NCBI GenBank assembly: GCA_900546495.1
Contig: URDN01000018.1
Location: 1 to 45,962 of the forward strand
Direction: 5' to 3'
From: an uncultured Lachnospiraceae bacterium
GTDB taxonomy: Bacteria; Bacillota; Clostridia; Lachnospirales; Lachnospiraceae
Length of the DNA: 45,962 bases
The translations under genes and the position numbers were made by a program. Below are positions 25,623 through 34,042 of this stretch, piece after piece. The notes beneath the pieces were generated by a model. It saw only the letters and a list, made by a program, of their open reading frames with translations. It had not been told where the DNA came from and made no database searches. The stretch's first letter is position 1; each line of letters opens with the position of its first letter.

Positions 25623-26885
25623 ATGTTTGAATCATATATGAATGTACTAAAAAGAGGCGGTTCGCACCTGGTCTCATCCCTTCGTGCCATCGTCTTTGCG
25701 GTTCTGACCGGAATTATACTGGGATTTGTCGGAACTGCTTTTTACTATGGGATGCAATTTGTTACAAACACTAGATTACAGCACCCGTGGCTGATCTTTC
25801 TGCTACCGGGAGCAGGTGTCGTCATCGTAGGGTTATACCATCTGTTACATGATGAAAAGGACACCGGAACCAACCTGGTGCTTTCCGCGATCCACTCCAA
25901 TGAAAATATTCCGCTGCGCATGGCACCGTTAATCTTTATTGCCACCCTGCTGACACATTTATTCGGCGGTTCTGCCGGTCGTGAAGGTGCCGCCCTGCAG
26001 CTTGGAGGAAGCATCGGAAATTCCCTTGGAAAACTGTTTCACTTTGATGAAAAAGATCAGCACATTATGATCATGTGCGGTATGAGCGCCGCTTTCTCAG
26101 CGCTGTTTGGCACACCGCTGGCTGCTGCGATTTTTTCCATGGAAGTGGTCAGTGTCGGCATCATGCATTATTCCGCACTGCTTCCTTGTGTCATCGCATC
26201 ACTGACCGCTCACGGCGTGGCAACTGCCTGCGGCATTGCACCGGAAATATTTCCGATCAGTTCCATTCCGGCTTTTGCGCCGAAAACAGCACTGATCATC
26301 GGTGTATTTGCTGTGTTATGCGCGGTTGTCAGCATCTTATTCTGTACGATCCTGCACAATGCAGAACGTCTGTACAAGCGATTTTTTAAAAATCCATACC
26401 TGCGGGTAGTTGTCGGCGGCTGTATTGTCATTACACTGACGCTTCTGGTTGGCGATCAGACCTATAACGGCACCGGTATGAACATTATTGCAGGCTGCAT
26501 GGAGGGAAAATCCATATTTCCACTGACATTTCTGCTGAAAATGATCTTTACTGCCGCTACACTGGGCGCCGGTTACAAAGGTGGTGAGATTGTTCCGACA
26601 CTCTTTATCGGTGCAACCTTTGGAACCTTTTTTGCAACCGTTACCGGATGTTACATTCCGCTGTTTGCTGCCGTTGGCATGGGTGCGGTATTCTGTGGCG
26701 TTACCAACAGTCCGATCACATCCCTGCTGATCTGTTTTGAGCTGTTTGGATTTGAGGGAATGCCGTATTTTCTGATTGCGATCGCGCTGAGTTATATGTT
26801 GTCCGGATATTATGGATTGTATAGCAGTCAGAAAATCATTTATTCTAAGTATAAGACAGAATATATTAACAGAAAAACACATTAA
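25623..26885 (+). CDS. ClC-family anion transporter, possibly of the fluoride-exporting branch
   Basis: A 420-residue polytopic protein of the ClC family. The gating-glutamate motif reads GSAGREGAALQLGGSIG; most chloride ClCs have GREGP here, while fluoride exporters (CLC-F) have GREGT or similar with a Q-x-G continuation. The usual GSGIP chloride-site loop is absent; the corresponding stretch is DTGTNLVLSAIHS. LFGTPLAAAIFSMEV and GAGYKGGEIVPTLFIGA are normal. The start follows AGGAGA. It is a single-gene unit, divergent from the DUF5717 operon and followed by a hairpin. ClC membership is firm; fluoride specificity is inference. Confidence 0.92.
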   Translation: MFESYMNVLKRGGSHLVSSLRAIVFAVLTGIILGFVGTAFYYGMQFVTNTRLQHPWLIFLLPGAGVVIVGLYHLLHDEKDTGTNLVLSAIHSNENIPLRMAPLIFIATLLTHLFGGSAGREGAALQLGGSIGNSLGKLFHFDEKDQHIMIMCGMSAAFSALFGTPLAAAIFSMEVVSVGIMHYSALLPCVIASLTAHGVATACGIAPEIFPISSIPAFAPKTALIIGVFAVLCAVVSILFCTILHNAERLYKRFFKNPYLRVVVGGCIVITLTLLVGDQTYNGTGMNIIAGCMEGKSIFPLTFLLKMIFTAATLGAGYKGGEIVPTLFIGATFGTFFATVTGCYIPLFAAVGMGAVFCGVTNSPITSLLICFELFGFEGMPYFLIAIALSYMLSGYYGLYSSQKIIYSKYKTEYINRKTH

Positions 26886-26891
26886 ACATAT

Positions 26892-26925
26892 AGAAGCCGA
26901 CGGGAATACATTCTCATCGGCTTCT
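26892..26925 (+). terminator. Hairpin after the ClC gene
   Basis: A 14-bp stem with one mismatch and one G-U (AGAAGCCGACGGGA with TCTCATCGGCTTCT), 7 bp after the stop. The T tract is poor. Repeat A copy 2 follows about 50 bp later. Confidence 0.65.
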
Positions 26926-26975
26926 AATCGTATAAATGTCATAAAATTTTTATTGTCTCATCATGATTGTCAGTT

Positions 26976-27139
26976 GTAAAGCGGACATTCGCAATCCGCT
27001 TTCGCTACTTGCTCATGAACGCAGTCGCTTTGCGACCTGTCAGTGGGAGCTTTTAACTCCCACTGACATAAGCATCCCCCTTACCCACCGCTTAGTGCTC
27101 TACGCACTTGAAGCGGGGGAATGTTTATTCTGCGTTCAA
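26976..27139 (+). repeat. Repeat A, copy 2 (164 bp, longest copy)
   Basis: Folds visible in order: AAAGCGGA/TCCGCTTT (8 bp); GTCGC/GCGAC; a perfect 11-bp hairpin GTCAGTGGGAG/CTCCCACTGAC (27039-27067); an 11-bp stem with one bulge, AAGCATCCCCC (27070-27080) with 27115-27126, enclosing GCTT/AAGC and AGTGC/GCACT. The 3' tail CTGCGTTCA (27130-27138) can pair perfectly with TGAACGCAG (27016-27024), closing the whole. The end is TTCAA. It has no ORF. This layout fits a non-autonomous IS200/IS605 element or an orphan TnpB omega-RNA scaffold; that is inference. Confidence 0.88.
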
Positions 27140-27169
27140 ATATTCATTTTATTTATCCCAAAAATATTT

Positions 27170-29227
27170 TTACAAATTTAGCAGGGAAAACTGATCTCCG
27201 GCATACTGCCGCAGCCGCACCAGCAGTCTCTGATGTTCTGCCTTCTCCAGATGCGGATCTTCTTTCATAAGCACCGACACTTCATAAGATGCCTTACCCA
27301 GCATATCAGCATCCTGAAATACATCTGCCAATTGGAACTGATAATCTCCGCTCTGACGAATGCCAAAGAAATCTCCGGGACCACGCAGTTTCAGATCTTC
27401 TCCGGCGATATAGAAACCGTCATTGGATTGATTCAAAATCTCCAGACGTTTGTTTTTCGTCTGCTGTTCTTTGCCCTGCATCAAAATACAGTAAGACTGC
27501 GCATCCCCACGACCGACACGCCCTCGCAGCTGATGGAGCTGCGCCAAGCCAAATCGTTCCGCGTTTTCAATCATCATGACCGTAGCGTTTGGTACGTCCA
27601 CACCAACTTCCACAACCGTCGTTGACACCAGAATCTGGATTTTGTTCTCCTGAAATTCCTGCATCACGGTATTTTTCTCATCTGGTTTCATTTTTCCATG
27701 CAGTATCCCTACCTTAATATCCGATGGAAAAATCTGCTGAAGCTGTGCTGCATAATCCAACACATTTTCGCCTTCTGCCAGTTCACTTTCTTCCACCAGC
27801 GGACAGATGACATACACCTGATGCCCCGCACGGATCTCTTTTTCCATAAATTTGTATGCAGTCTTGCGATAGGACGTATTCACCACACAGTTTTTGATGG
27901 GCAGCCGTTTTGCCGGAACTTCATCGATCACGGAAATATCCAGATCACCGTATAAAATAATAGCTAATGTTCGTGGAATCGGTGTCGCACTCATAACTAA
28001 AATGTGCGGATGCGAACCTTTTAAGGAAAACGTCTCTCTTTGTTTTACGCCGAAACGGTGCTGCTCATCGGTAATTACCAGCGCCAGATTCCGATACTGC
28101 ACTTTTTCCTGGATCAGTGCATGGGTTCCCACGACTAATGCCGGCTGATCAGATTCCAATACTGCATAAGCTGCCCGGCGAGCTTTCACGCCCATGGAAC
28201 CGGTCAGCAATACAACCGGTATTTCGATACCGTTTGCTTCCAGAAACTGTGTCAGTTTTTCATAATGCTGCTGCGCCAATACTTCCGTAGGTGCCATAAT
28301 CGCCGCCTGATAGCCGTTGTGCGCCACTTCCAGCATAGCTAAGAAAGCAACAATCGTCTTACCGGAACCAACATCCCCCTGCACCAGTCGCTGCATAATG
28401 CACGGTTCCCGCAAATCAGAGCGAATCTGCGCCACTGCACGCTTCTGTGCACCGGTCAGCTCATAAGGCAGACCGTTCATCAGATCTTCCACAAAGGAAT
28501 CATCCCCGAAAGTAAACTCATTTTTTAACTTCTGGGTATTCTCTTTTGACAACTGCATACTGAGTAAAAAGAAGAAAAACTCATCAAATGCAAAACGGTT
28601 TCTGGCAATAATACAGTTTTCTTCATTTTCCGGAAAATGCATGTTTTTCAGGGCAAAATTGTACTCACTCAGATGATTGCGGATGCGGATATCCTCCGGC
28701 AGATATTCCATCTCTAACGGAATTTCCTCCATGGCGGCATGCACTGTTTTTACAATTAAGTTGTTAGTGACACCCTTTGTCAGACTGTAATGCGGCTGCA
28801 AGGTCTTTTGCAATGCCTCATACTGTCCCAGGCTGAAAATCTGGGGCTGTTCCATGGTCAGGCGGTCCTCTTTCTGGTTAACCTTTCCATAAAAGACATA
28901 CCATCCGCCGGGGCGGATCAGTGATCGGATATAAGGACTGCGAAACCAGATCAGGCGCAGTGTCTGATTCTCACCTTTCAGATCCAGCAAAGCCACCTGC
29001 TGGCGGGAATGGGTATTGACAGTAGGTGGCTTTTTCACACAGACATACAACGCATTTTTTCTGCCTTCTACCACCTGATCTACGTCACACAGATCCGGAT
29101 ATTTTTCATAATCACGGGGAAAATATAGGAGTATATCACCAACGGTGTATACTCCTAACTGTTGAAATAACTGTTCTGTTTTCGCCCCGATCCCTTTGAT
29201 TTCACGAACAGGGGAATTAAGATTCAT
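27170..29227 (-). CDS. recG: ATP-dependent DNA helicase RecG
   Basis: A 685-residue superfamily 2 helicase of the usual RecG length, acting on stalled forks and Holliday junctions. It has the N-terminal wedge domain (OB fold, about 50-170), Walker A QGDVGSGKT near residue 285, the ITDEQHRFG box (DEQH form typical of RecG), the SATPIPRT motif, and the C-terminal helicase domain with QLRGRVGRG. It lies 9 bp after fakA. Repeat A lies beyond its stop codon, with no other clear terminator. Confidence 0.97.
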   Translation of the reverse strand: MNLNSPVREIKGIGAKTEQLFQQLGVYTVGDILLYFPRDYEKYPDLCDVDQVVEGRKNALYVCVKKPPTVNTHSRQQVALLDLKGENQTLRLIWFRSPYIRSLIRPGGWYVFYGKVNQKEDRLTMEQPQIFSLGQYEALQKTLQPHYSLTKGVTNNLIVKTVHAAMEEIPLEMEYLPEDIRIRNHLSEYNFALKNMHFPENEENCIIARNRFAFDEFFFFLLSMQLSKENTQKLKNEFTFGDDSFVEDLMNGLPYELTGAQKRAVAQIRSDLREPCIMQRLVQGDVGSGKTIVAFLAMLEVAHNGYQAAIMAPTEVLAQQHYEKLTQFLEANGIEIPVVLLTGSMGVKARRAAYAVLESDQPALVVGTHALIQEKVQYRNLALVITDEQHRFGVKQRETFSLKGSHPHILVMSATPIPRTLAIILYGDLDISVIDEVPAKRLPIKNCVVNTSYRKTAYKFMEKEIRAGHQVYVICPLVEESELAEGENVLDYAAQLQQIFPSDIKVGILHGKMKPDEKNTVMQEFQENKIQILVSTTVVEVGVDVPNATVMMIENAERFGLAQLHQLRGRVGRGDAQSYCILMQGKEQQTKNKRLEILNQSNDGFYIAGEDLKLRGPGDFFGIRQSGDYQFQLADVFQDADMLGKASYEVSVLMKEDPHLEKAEHQRLLVRLRQYAGDQFSLLNL

Positions 29228-29236
29228 ACGAACTCC

Positions 29237-30919
29237 TTACTCTACAGAAATAACGTAGTAGTAAATCGGCTGACCACCGAACTGTACTTCTACTTCGCAA
29301 TCCGGATAAGTCTCCTCAAAGTATTTCTGTAATGCATTGACAGCTTCCGGAAGTACTTCTTCTCCATAATAAATGCAGATAAAGGAAGACTCCTCATCGA
29401 TCATCTGAGCTACCATATCTTTGGTAACATCCTCGCGGTCTGTACCGACGGAAAGGATGGAGGAATCACCGATTCCCATGTAGTCGCCCTCTTTGATCTC
29501 TTTGTCATCAATGATGGTATCGCGGACTGCGTAAGTAACCTGTCCGGTTTTTACTGCTGCGATTGCTTCCAGCATGTTGTCTTTATTTTCCTCCGGGGAC
29601 TGCTCCGGAATGAAGTTGATCATTGCGGAAATACCCTGTGGGATGGTCTTTGTCGGGATGACAATAATGTCTTTATCCTCTATCAGAGATGCTGCCTGAT
29701 TTGCTGCCAGCACAATATTTTTATTGTTCGGGAAGATAAAGATATGGTCTGCATTGACATGATCAATAGCATTTAACATATCCTCTGTACTTGGGTTCAT
29801 GGTCTGACCGCCTTCGATCAGGTAGTCCACACCAAGTCCGTTAAATACTTTGTTGACACCCTCACCGATAGAAACTGCGATAAATCCCATATCTTTTTTC
29901 GGACCTGCAGCTGCTTTTGATTTCTCTTCTGCCTCTTTTTCCTGCTCTTTTGCAAGTTTCTCTGCGTCTTTGATCAGTTTTTCCTGATGTTCTTCACGCA
30001 TATTGTCGATCTTGATGCGGCTTAAAGAACCAAAGGTCAGTGCTTTCTGTAATACCAGACCCGGATCATTGGTATGTACGTGTGTTTTAACGATCTCCTC
30101 GTCTGCCACCAGTACAATGGAATCACCCATGGTCTGCAGAAATGCACGATACTCGTCCTCTTCTGCCTCTGTCAGCGGTTTATTTAATACAATGATGAAT
30201 TCGGTACAGTAACCGAATTTGATCTCTGCTTCTGTCTGTGCGGAGATTTTAACCACACCGGAAGATGCCGGAGCAGCTTCAATCGTGTAATCAATCTCTT
30301 TGCCAAGGAATGCATCCTGCGCACCTTTCAGGACTTCTACCAGTCCCTGTCCGCCGGAATCCACAACGCCTGCCTGTTTTAATACAGGAAGCATCTCAGG
30401 CGTCAGGGCAAGGACACGCTCTGCCTCTGCGATAATAGCGGCAATGTACTGCTCCATATTGTAATTGTCATCACAGGAAAGTTCCAGTGCCTTCTCAGCT
30501 GTCCCTTTGGCAACCGTAAGGATTGTTCCTTCCTTTGGTTTCATAACCGCTTTGTATGCAGTCTCGCATGCTTTTTGGAATGACTCACAAAGTACTATTT
30601 TATCAATCTCGTCATAATGCTTGATGGTCTTTGTAAATCCACGGAACAGCTGAGACAGGATAACACCTGAGTTTCCTCGTGCTCCTCGCAGCGAACCGGA
30701 AGAAATTGCTTTTGCAAGATCCTTCATTACCGGTTTTTCCAAAGCAGCAACTTCCTTTGCTGCGGAAATGATCGTCATGCTCATGTTTGTACCAGTATCA
30801 CCATCCGGAACCGGGAACACGTTCAGTTCGTTGATCCACTCTTTCTTTGCTTCCAGATTCTTCGCTCCTGCTAAAAACATTTTTGACAGAAGCGCTGCAT
30901 CTATTGTCTGTATATCCAC
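29237..30919 (-). CDS. fakA: Fatty acid kinase catalytic subunit FakA (YloV/DAK2 family)
   Basis: A 560-residue protein with an N-terminal DhaL/DAK2 ATP-binding domain (NELNVFPVPDGDTGTNM, where the Asp residues bind Mg2+, and SLRGARGNSGVILSQ) and a C-terminal DegV-like domain. FakA phosphorylates FakB-bound exogenous fatty acids. The start is a GTG at 30917-30919 preceded by AAGGAGG at 6 nt; the frame runs on to 30952 but inside asp23 and without support. An acidic/Lys-rich coiled stretch (about residues 305-345) links the domains. Cotranscribed with asp23 and recG. Confidence 0.9.
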   Translation of the reverse strand: MDIQTIDAALLSKMFLAGAKNLEAKKEWINELNVFPVPDGDTGTNMSMTIISAAKEVAALEKPVMKDLAKAISSGSLRGARGNSGVILSQLFRGFTKTIKHYDEIDKIVLCESFQKACETAYKAVMKPKEGTILTVAKGTAEKALELSCDDNYNMEQYIAAIIAEAERVLALTPEMLPVLKQAGVVDSGGQGLVEVLKGAQDAFLGKEIDYTIEAAPASSGVVKISAQTEAEIKFGYCTEFIIVLNKPLTEAEEDEYRAFLQTMGDSIVLVADEEIVKTHVHTNDPGLVLQKALTFGSLSRIKIDNMREEHQEKLIKDAEKLAKEQEKEAEEKSKAAAGPKKDMGFIAVSIGEGVNKVFNGLGVDYLIEGGQTMNPSTEDMLNAIDHVNADHIFIFPNNKNIVLAANQAASLIEDKDIIVIPTKTIPQGISAMINFIPEQSPEENKDNMLEAIAAVKTGQVTYAVRDTIIDDKEIKEGDYMGIGDSSILSVGTDREDVTKDMVAQMIDEESSFICIYYGEEVLPEAVNALQKYFEETYPDCEVEVQFGGQPIYYYVISVE

Positions 30920-30932
30920 ACTCAATTCCTCC

Positions 30933-31292
30933 TTAATCAATGACTCTGACACCTTCTACGAAAATATTGATTTTGTCAATCTTCATACCGGTGAATTCTT
31001 CCACTTTATACTTTACTGTGGAAATCAGATTATCTGATACGGTGGAAATACTTACACCGTATGATACGATCACATGGAAATCTAATGTGATCCGGTTATT
31101 CTCTTCAATCTTTACAGATATACCATGATGAAGATAATCCTTTTTTAGCAATTTTACAAGACCATCTTTCATATTGACAGCTGCCATTCCTACAATACCA
31201 AAACATTCTACGGCCACAGAACCGGCATAGGTTGCTACTACTTCCGAATCTATACTAACCGTTCCAAGAGAATTTTCAAACTGACCTCTCAT
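30933..31292 (-). CDS. Asp23/Gls24-family envelope stress protein (YloU-like)
   Basis: A 119-residue protein with the Asp23 pattern: SIDSEVVATYAGSVAVECFGIVGMA, an amphipathic middle, and the final GMKIDKINIFVEGVRV. Relatives line the inner face of the membrane. The start at 31292 (MRGQFENS) follows GGAGGAAC; the frame to 31355 runs into repeat A and has no support. It sits 13 bp before fakA, the standard Firmicute order. Confidence 0.93.
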   Translation of the reverse strand: MRGQFENSLGTVSIDSEVVATYAGSVAVECFGIVGMAAVNMKDGLVKLLKKDYLHHGISVKIEENNRITLDFHVIVSYGVSISTVSDNLISTVKYKVEEFTGMKIDKINIFVEGVRVID

Positions 31293-31336
31293 ACTTGTTC
31301 CTCCACGCTTTTTATTTTCAGGCAATATTCCTGCAT

Positions 31337-31419
31337 TTGAACGCATAATAAGCATTCTCCCGCTTCAAGTGCGTAAAGCACTAATCGGTGGGTAAGGGGG
31401 ATGCTTATGTCCGCTTTAC
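31337..31419 (-). repeat. Repeat A, copy 3 (short form, 83 bp)
   Basis: Read leftward it begins GTAAAGCGGACATAAGCATC and ends TTCAA, matching the two ends of copy 2 but lacking about 80 internal bases. The missing part runs between two GACAT sequences of copy 2, so the short form looks like a deletion between them. The AAGCATCCCCC stem is kept with one mismatch. It lies in the probable leader of asp23-fakA-recG, in the sense direction. Confidence 0.85.
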
Positions 31420-31479
31420 TACTAAAATGTACCCCCCTGTTTAAAAGTGCAGTCTTGCCCATGTTTTCATATATGCTTT

Positions 31480-31485
31480 ATTATA
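31480..31485 (-). promoter_or_regulatory. Candidate -10 of the asp23-fakA-recG operon
   Basis: A perfect TATAAT read leftward with only a T-rich -35 region (TTTCTT at 17 nt). If real, the transcript would carry repeat A copy 3 in its leader of about 180 nt. No better promoter is seen between the repeat and asp23. Confidence 0.4.
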
Positions 31486-31568
31486 CCCATTTTTTTGCAA
31501 AAAAGAAATAGTGAAATCAAAAATATATCAAGTTTTCCGAATTTTTTTCATTTTTTTCAAAATAATTG

Positions 31569-31597
31569 TTGCATTATTGGGATTCATCTGATAGAAT
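31569..31597 (+). promoter_or_regulatory. Promoter of rpmB
   Basis: TTGCAT (31569-31574), 17 nt, TAGAAT (31592-31597), about 50 nt before the ribosome binding site AAGGAGG. Confidence 0.75.
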
Positions 31598-31654
31598 ACA
31601 TTTGTTGTGAGTTCGCAGAACATACGAGCTTAGTAAACACAAGGAGGTGCAATC

Positions 31655-31840
31655 ATGGCAAAGTGCAGTGTTTGTGGAAAAGGCGCTCATTTCGGAAACA
31701 ATGTGAGTCATTCTCATAGAAGATCTAATAGAATGTGGAAATCAAACATCAAGAAAGTTAAATGTAATGTTAATGGTACTCATAAATCATTATACGTTTG
31801 TGCTTCTTGTCTGAGATCCAACAAAGTTGAAAGAGCATAA
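31655..31840 (+). CDS. rpmB: 50S ribosomal protein L28 (zinc-ribbon form)
   Basis: The 61-residue product has the L28 core (GNNVSHSHRRSNRMWKSNIKKV) with two Cys pairs, CSVCG at the N-terminus and CASC near the end, the zinc-binding form. A strong AAGGAGG site, its own promoter and its own terminator make it a single-gene unit, divergent from asp23 as in other Firmicutes. Confidence 0.97.
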   Translation: MAKCSVCGKGAHFGNNVSHSHRRSNRMWKSNIKKVKCNVNGTHKSLYVCASCLRSNKVERA

Positions 31841-31855
31841 GAAAAAACATTGAGG

Positions 31856-31884
31856 TGACTGGCAGATATCTGCCAGTCATTTTT
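31856..31884 (+). terminator. Terminator of rpmB
   Basis: A 24-nt perfect palindrome (TGACTGGCAGAT and its complement) followed by TTTTT, 16 bp after the stop codon. Confidence 0.93.
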
Positions 31885-31954
31885 GCATTTATCAGACAAA
31901 CTTACATCTATTTGTTTTCACTATACCTGGCAGCTTACTCCTATCTCACTTTTC

Positions 31955-32110
31955 TCATGATTTACAATACAATGTATAGCCAAGCAGCATAAATCCACTG
32001 GCAATTAAAATTCCCACAAAATTATTTGGCATAAACAGCATCACGATCATACCGATTCCGATCCAGAACAGGATAAAACCTGCCAGTTGTTTGGTCGTTC
32101 TGTTACACAT
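31955..32110 (-). CDS. Small membrane protein (51 aa), unannotated type
   Basis: The frame encodes MCNRTTKQLAGF, a hydrophobic segment (about 10-25), a turn MPNNF, a second hydrophobic segment (about 30-46), then YCKS and a stop: a two-pass membrane hairpin. AGGGGA lies 7 nt before the ATG. The start falls directly after the T run of the hairpin that ends the gerW transcript, so ribosome binding site and terminator overlap. The hydrophobic pattern and good initiation signal make it a likely real gene. I do not recognise a function. Confidence 0.65.
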   Translation of the reverse strand: MCNRTTKQLAGFILFWIGIGMIVMLFMPNNFVGILIASGFMLLGYTLYCKS

Positions 32111-32149
32111 AAAAAAGTCCCCTGCTCTATCCTATGATAATGCGGGGGA
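32111..32149 (-). terminator. Hairpin after gerW overlapping the small gene's ribosome binding site
   Basis: Read leftward: ATCCCCCGC pairs with GCAGGGGA (8 bp, one mismatch) and is followed at once by TTTTTT and then the ATG of the small membrane protein. It looks like a terminator for DUF2953-gerW, and it also buries the AGGGGA site. Confidence 0.65.
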
Positions 32150-32208
32150 TTTTATAACTCTTCTTGGAATTGCTGTGCATCATAATATGCTTAATTTCAG
32201 GGAAGGTT

Positions 32209-32649
32209 CTATTCTTCACTGAGATTGAGCATATCTTTCATTTCTTCGGCAGCTTCTTTTTTTGCCTCTTTTCTGGCTTCCGCCTCTTCCGGATTCTTTT
32301 TCTCATCCATCTTCTTCATAAATTTGTCAACAAAATCCGGAATCATGTCTAACAGCTTGGAAATGCCATCCTGATTTTTTACACTGATCAGACGGGTGCT
32401 GCCATTCTGAAGTACAAGTACAGAGCTTGGAGACATCTTTCCCCCGATACCGCCGCCGCTGTTTTTCTTTTTTTCCCCACAAAATGCACCGGCGCCCATA
32501 CCAAAGGATACATCCACCAGCGGAAGGATGATGGTCTCTCCTACTTGAATCGGCTCACCGACCACCGTTTTTGAAGATACAAATCCATCCATTCCTTCCA
32601 TCAAAGATTCTACCGTTGTCTGAAATGTATTTTTATTATTCTCTGCCAT
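32209..32649 (-). CDS. gerW: Sporulation protein GerW/YtfJ
   Basis: A 146-residue protein with the YtfJ core: VVGEPIQVGETIILPLVDVSFGMGAG, a Gly-rich GGGIGGKMSPSSVLV, then a charged Lys/Glu tail. In Bacillus YtfJ is a forespore (sigma-F) product needed for normal germination. Located 16 bp after the DUF2953 gene, the same pairing as ytfI-ytfJ. Confidence 0.93.
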   Translation of the reverse strand: MAENNKNTFQTTVESLMEGMDGFVSSKTVVGEPIQVGETIILPLVDVSFGMGAGAFCGEKKKNSGGGIGGKMSPSSVLVLQNGSTRLISVKNQDGISKLLDMIPDFVDKFMKKMDEKKNPEEAEARKEAKKEAAEEMKDMLNLSEE

Positions 32650-32665
32650 TTTCTAATACCTCCTG

Positions 32666-33682
32666 TTAATTTTTCTCTCTTATCGTACGAATTAGTGTTC
32701 GAATCTTTTCATCCCGCAATAATCGAATGATCAGGATTACCAGATGAATACAGCAAATATGCCCTTTCACATATACCTGCCCTTGAACATAATTATCTTC
32801 TGCCTCAAAATCCGGTTCGATCTGAAGTTCTGTCTGATAGAACAAAGGAACCATAGCGATCACACCAAGGATCTGACCGGTATCTGCCGGATTCGATAAG
32901 CCGAACTTCAGATGACCACTTAGCTTTCGTGGACGGATACGCAGCAAAAACACCTGTAACTTTACCCAAACTGCTGAGATCAGTTCCTGCTCCCGCAGAT
33001 AACGGATAACTGCCAGCGCGGTTTTAACTTTATCCAAAATGGATTCTGCTGTCCCATGAGCAGATTTTAATTTCTCCAGAACAGATGCTTTCGATTCATT
33101 CGCTTCTGCCTTTTCTGCTTCAGCAGCCTCTTGCCGGATATTTTCTGATTCCGCCTGTTCTGCTTTTTCATAAGCCTCTTTATCCTGTGCCACAGATGCT
33201 TCTTTACCAAGACTTTCATCTGCATTTACAGCTTCCACTTTTTTTATTTCAGCTTCTTCCTGCTGCTTTCGAAATGCCTCTCTCTGCTGTGCCCGTGCTT
33301 CGCGGTCCGCCTGTTCCTGCTGCGCCTCTTTCTGTCTCTGACGCGTCTGCTTTTCCCGCTTTTTTGCTTCTTTCTTCTGCTGTTTTATCAGCTTTTTGCG
33401 GGATTTCACCTTTTTTTTAGCTTTTCTGGCAGCTACCGCCTCCGGATCGGTAAAATCTATCACAAACCAGAGAATCTTCAGCATGGCATGTGCCTTTCCC
33501 TTCCACCGAAATTCAAAGCGGATCAGCTTTGCTAACCAGTGGATCCGGACTTTATAATCCATCTCATCAATATTGGCATCCGCCTCGTAAAAAACCGGGG
33601 CAAACAGGATCACTGCCACAATTCCCAATATCACACACAATATGATACCGATTATTTTCAATATAAGTAAAAAAATCATCAT
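32666..33682 (-). CDS. DUF2953 protein (YtfI-like), membrane-anchored
   Basis: A 338-residue protein. It has an N-terminal membrane segment (about 3-28), a beta-strand block typical of DUF2953, then a long insert from about residue 85 to 205 that is almost wholly Lys/Glu/Gln/Ala, a predicted coiled coil. The DUF2953 C-terminal part (KLSGHLKFGLSNPADTGQILG) follows. The insert is much longer than in B. subtilis YtfI. It starts inside the end of the preceding gene (ATGA overlap) and precedes gerW, so a sporulation role is likely. Confidence 0.88.
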   Translation of the reverse strand: MMIFLLILKIIGIILCVILGIVAVILFAPVFYEADANIDEMDYKVRIHWLAKLIRFEFRWKGKAHAMLKILWFVIDFTDPEAVAARKAKKKVKSRKKLIKQQKKEAKKREKQTRQRQKEAQQEQADREARAQQREAFRKQQEEAEIKKVEAVNADESLGKEASVAQDKEAYEKAEQAESENIRQEAAEAEKAEANESKASVLEKLKSAHGTAESILDKVKTALAVIRYLREQELISAVWVKLQVFLLRIRPRKLSGHLKFGLSNPADTGQILGVIAMVPLFYQTELQIEPDFEAEDNYVQGQVYVKGHICCIHLVILIIRLLRDEKIRTLIRTIREKN

Positions 33683-34023
33683 AGGCCGGTCACCTCATCC
33701 GAAGTATTTTTCCGGTCGATCTGCAGATAGGACGCAATATCAAAATTGTGCTGCTCCCGATATACTTCATCCACGATCTGCCGGATCAGCTCTAAGGCGC
33801 TTGCCCGGTCACCTGCCATTCCTATAATGCACAACTGCTCCCGTGGATACCTGCTCTGCTGCAACAGAATACTTGGTATCAACTCTAAAATGGCACCTGC
33901 ATGATTCGGAAGATGAATGAGATATATCCCCTTATGCGCCGCTCCATGCTCAATCTTATATTTTAACCGATTGGTATGGCGCATACACTTCCTGTCCAAA
34001 TATAAGTGTTTGTACCAAAACAT
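33679..34023 (-). CDS. Conserved hypothetical protein upstream of DUF2953-gerW
   Basis: A 114-residue soluble protein: a basic N-terminus (MFWYKHLYLDR), a hydrophobic beta core (KGIYLIHLPNHAGAILELIPS, cut here to key part), and an acidic helix (LELIRQIVDEVYREQ). I do not recognise a named family. GAGGGA precedes the ATG, and its stop overlaps the DUF2953 start by 4 bases, so it belongs to the sporulation-type operon. Confidence 0.8.
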   Translation of the reverse strand: MFWYKHLYLDRKCMRHTNRLKYKIEHGAAHKGIYLIHLPNHAGAILELIPSILLQQSRYPREQLCIIGMAGDRASALELIRQIVDEVYREQHNFDIASYLQIDRKNTSDEVTGL

Positions 34024-34042
34024 AAATCAGATCCCTCATTTT

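Noticed and set aside
26337..26942. 201-aa open frame opposite the ClC gene
   Set aside because: Antisense shadow; composition and lack of start signal argue against a gene.
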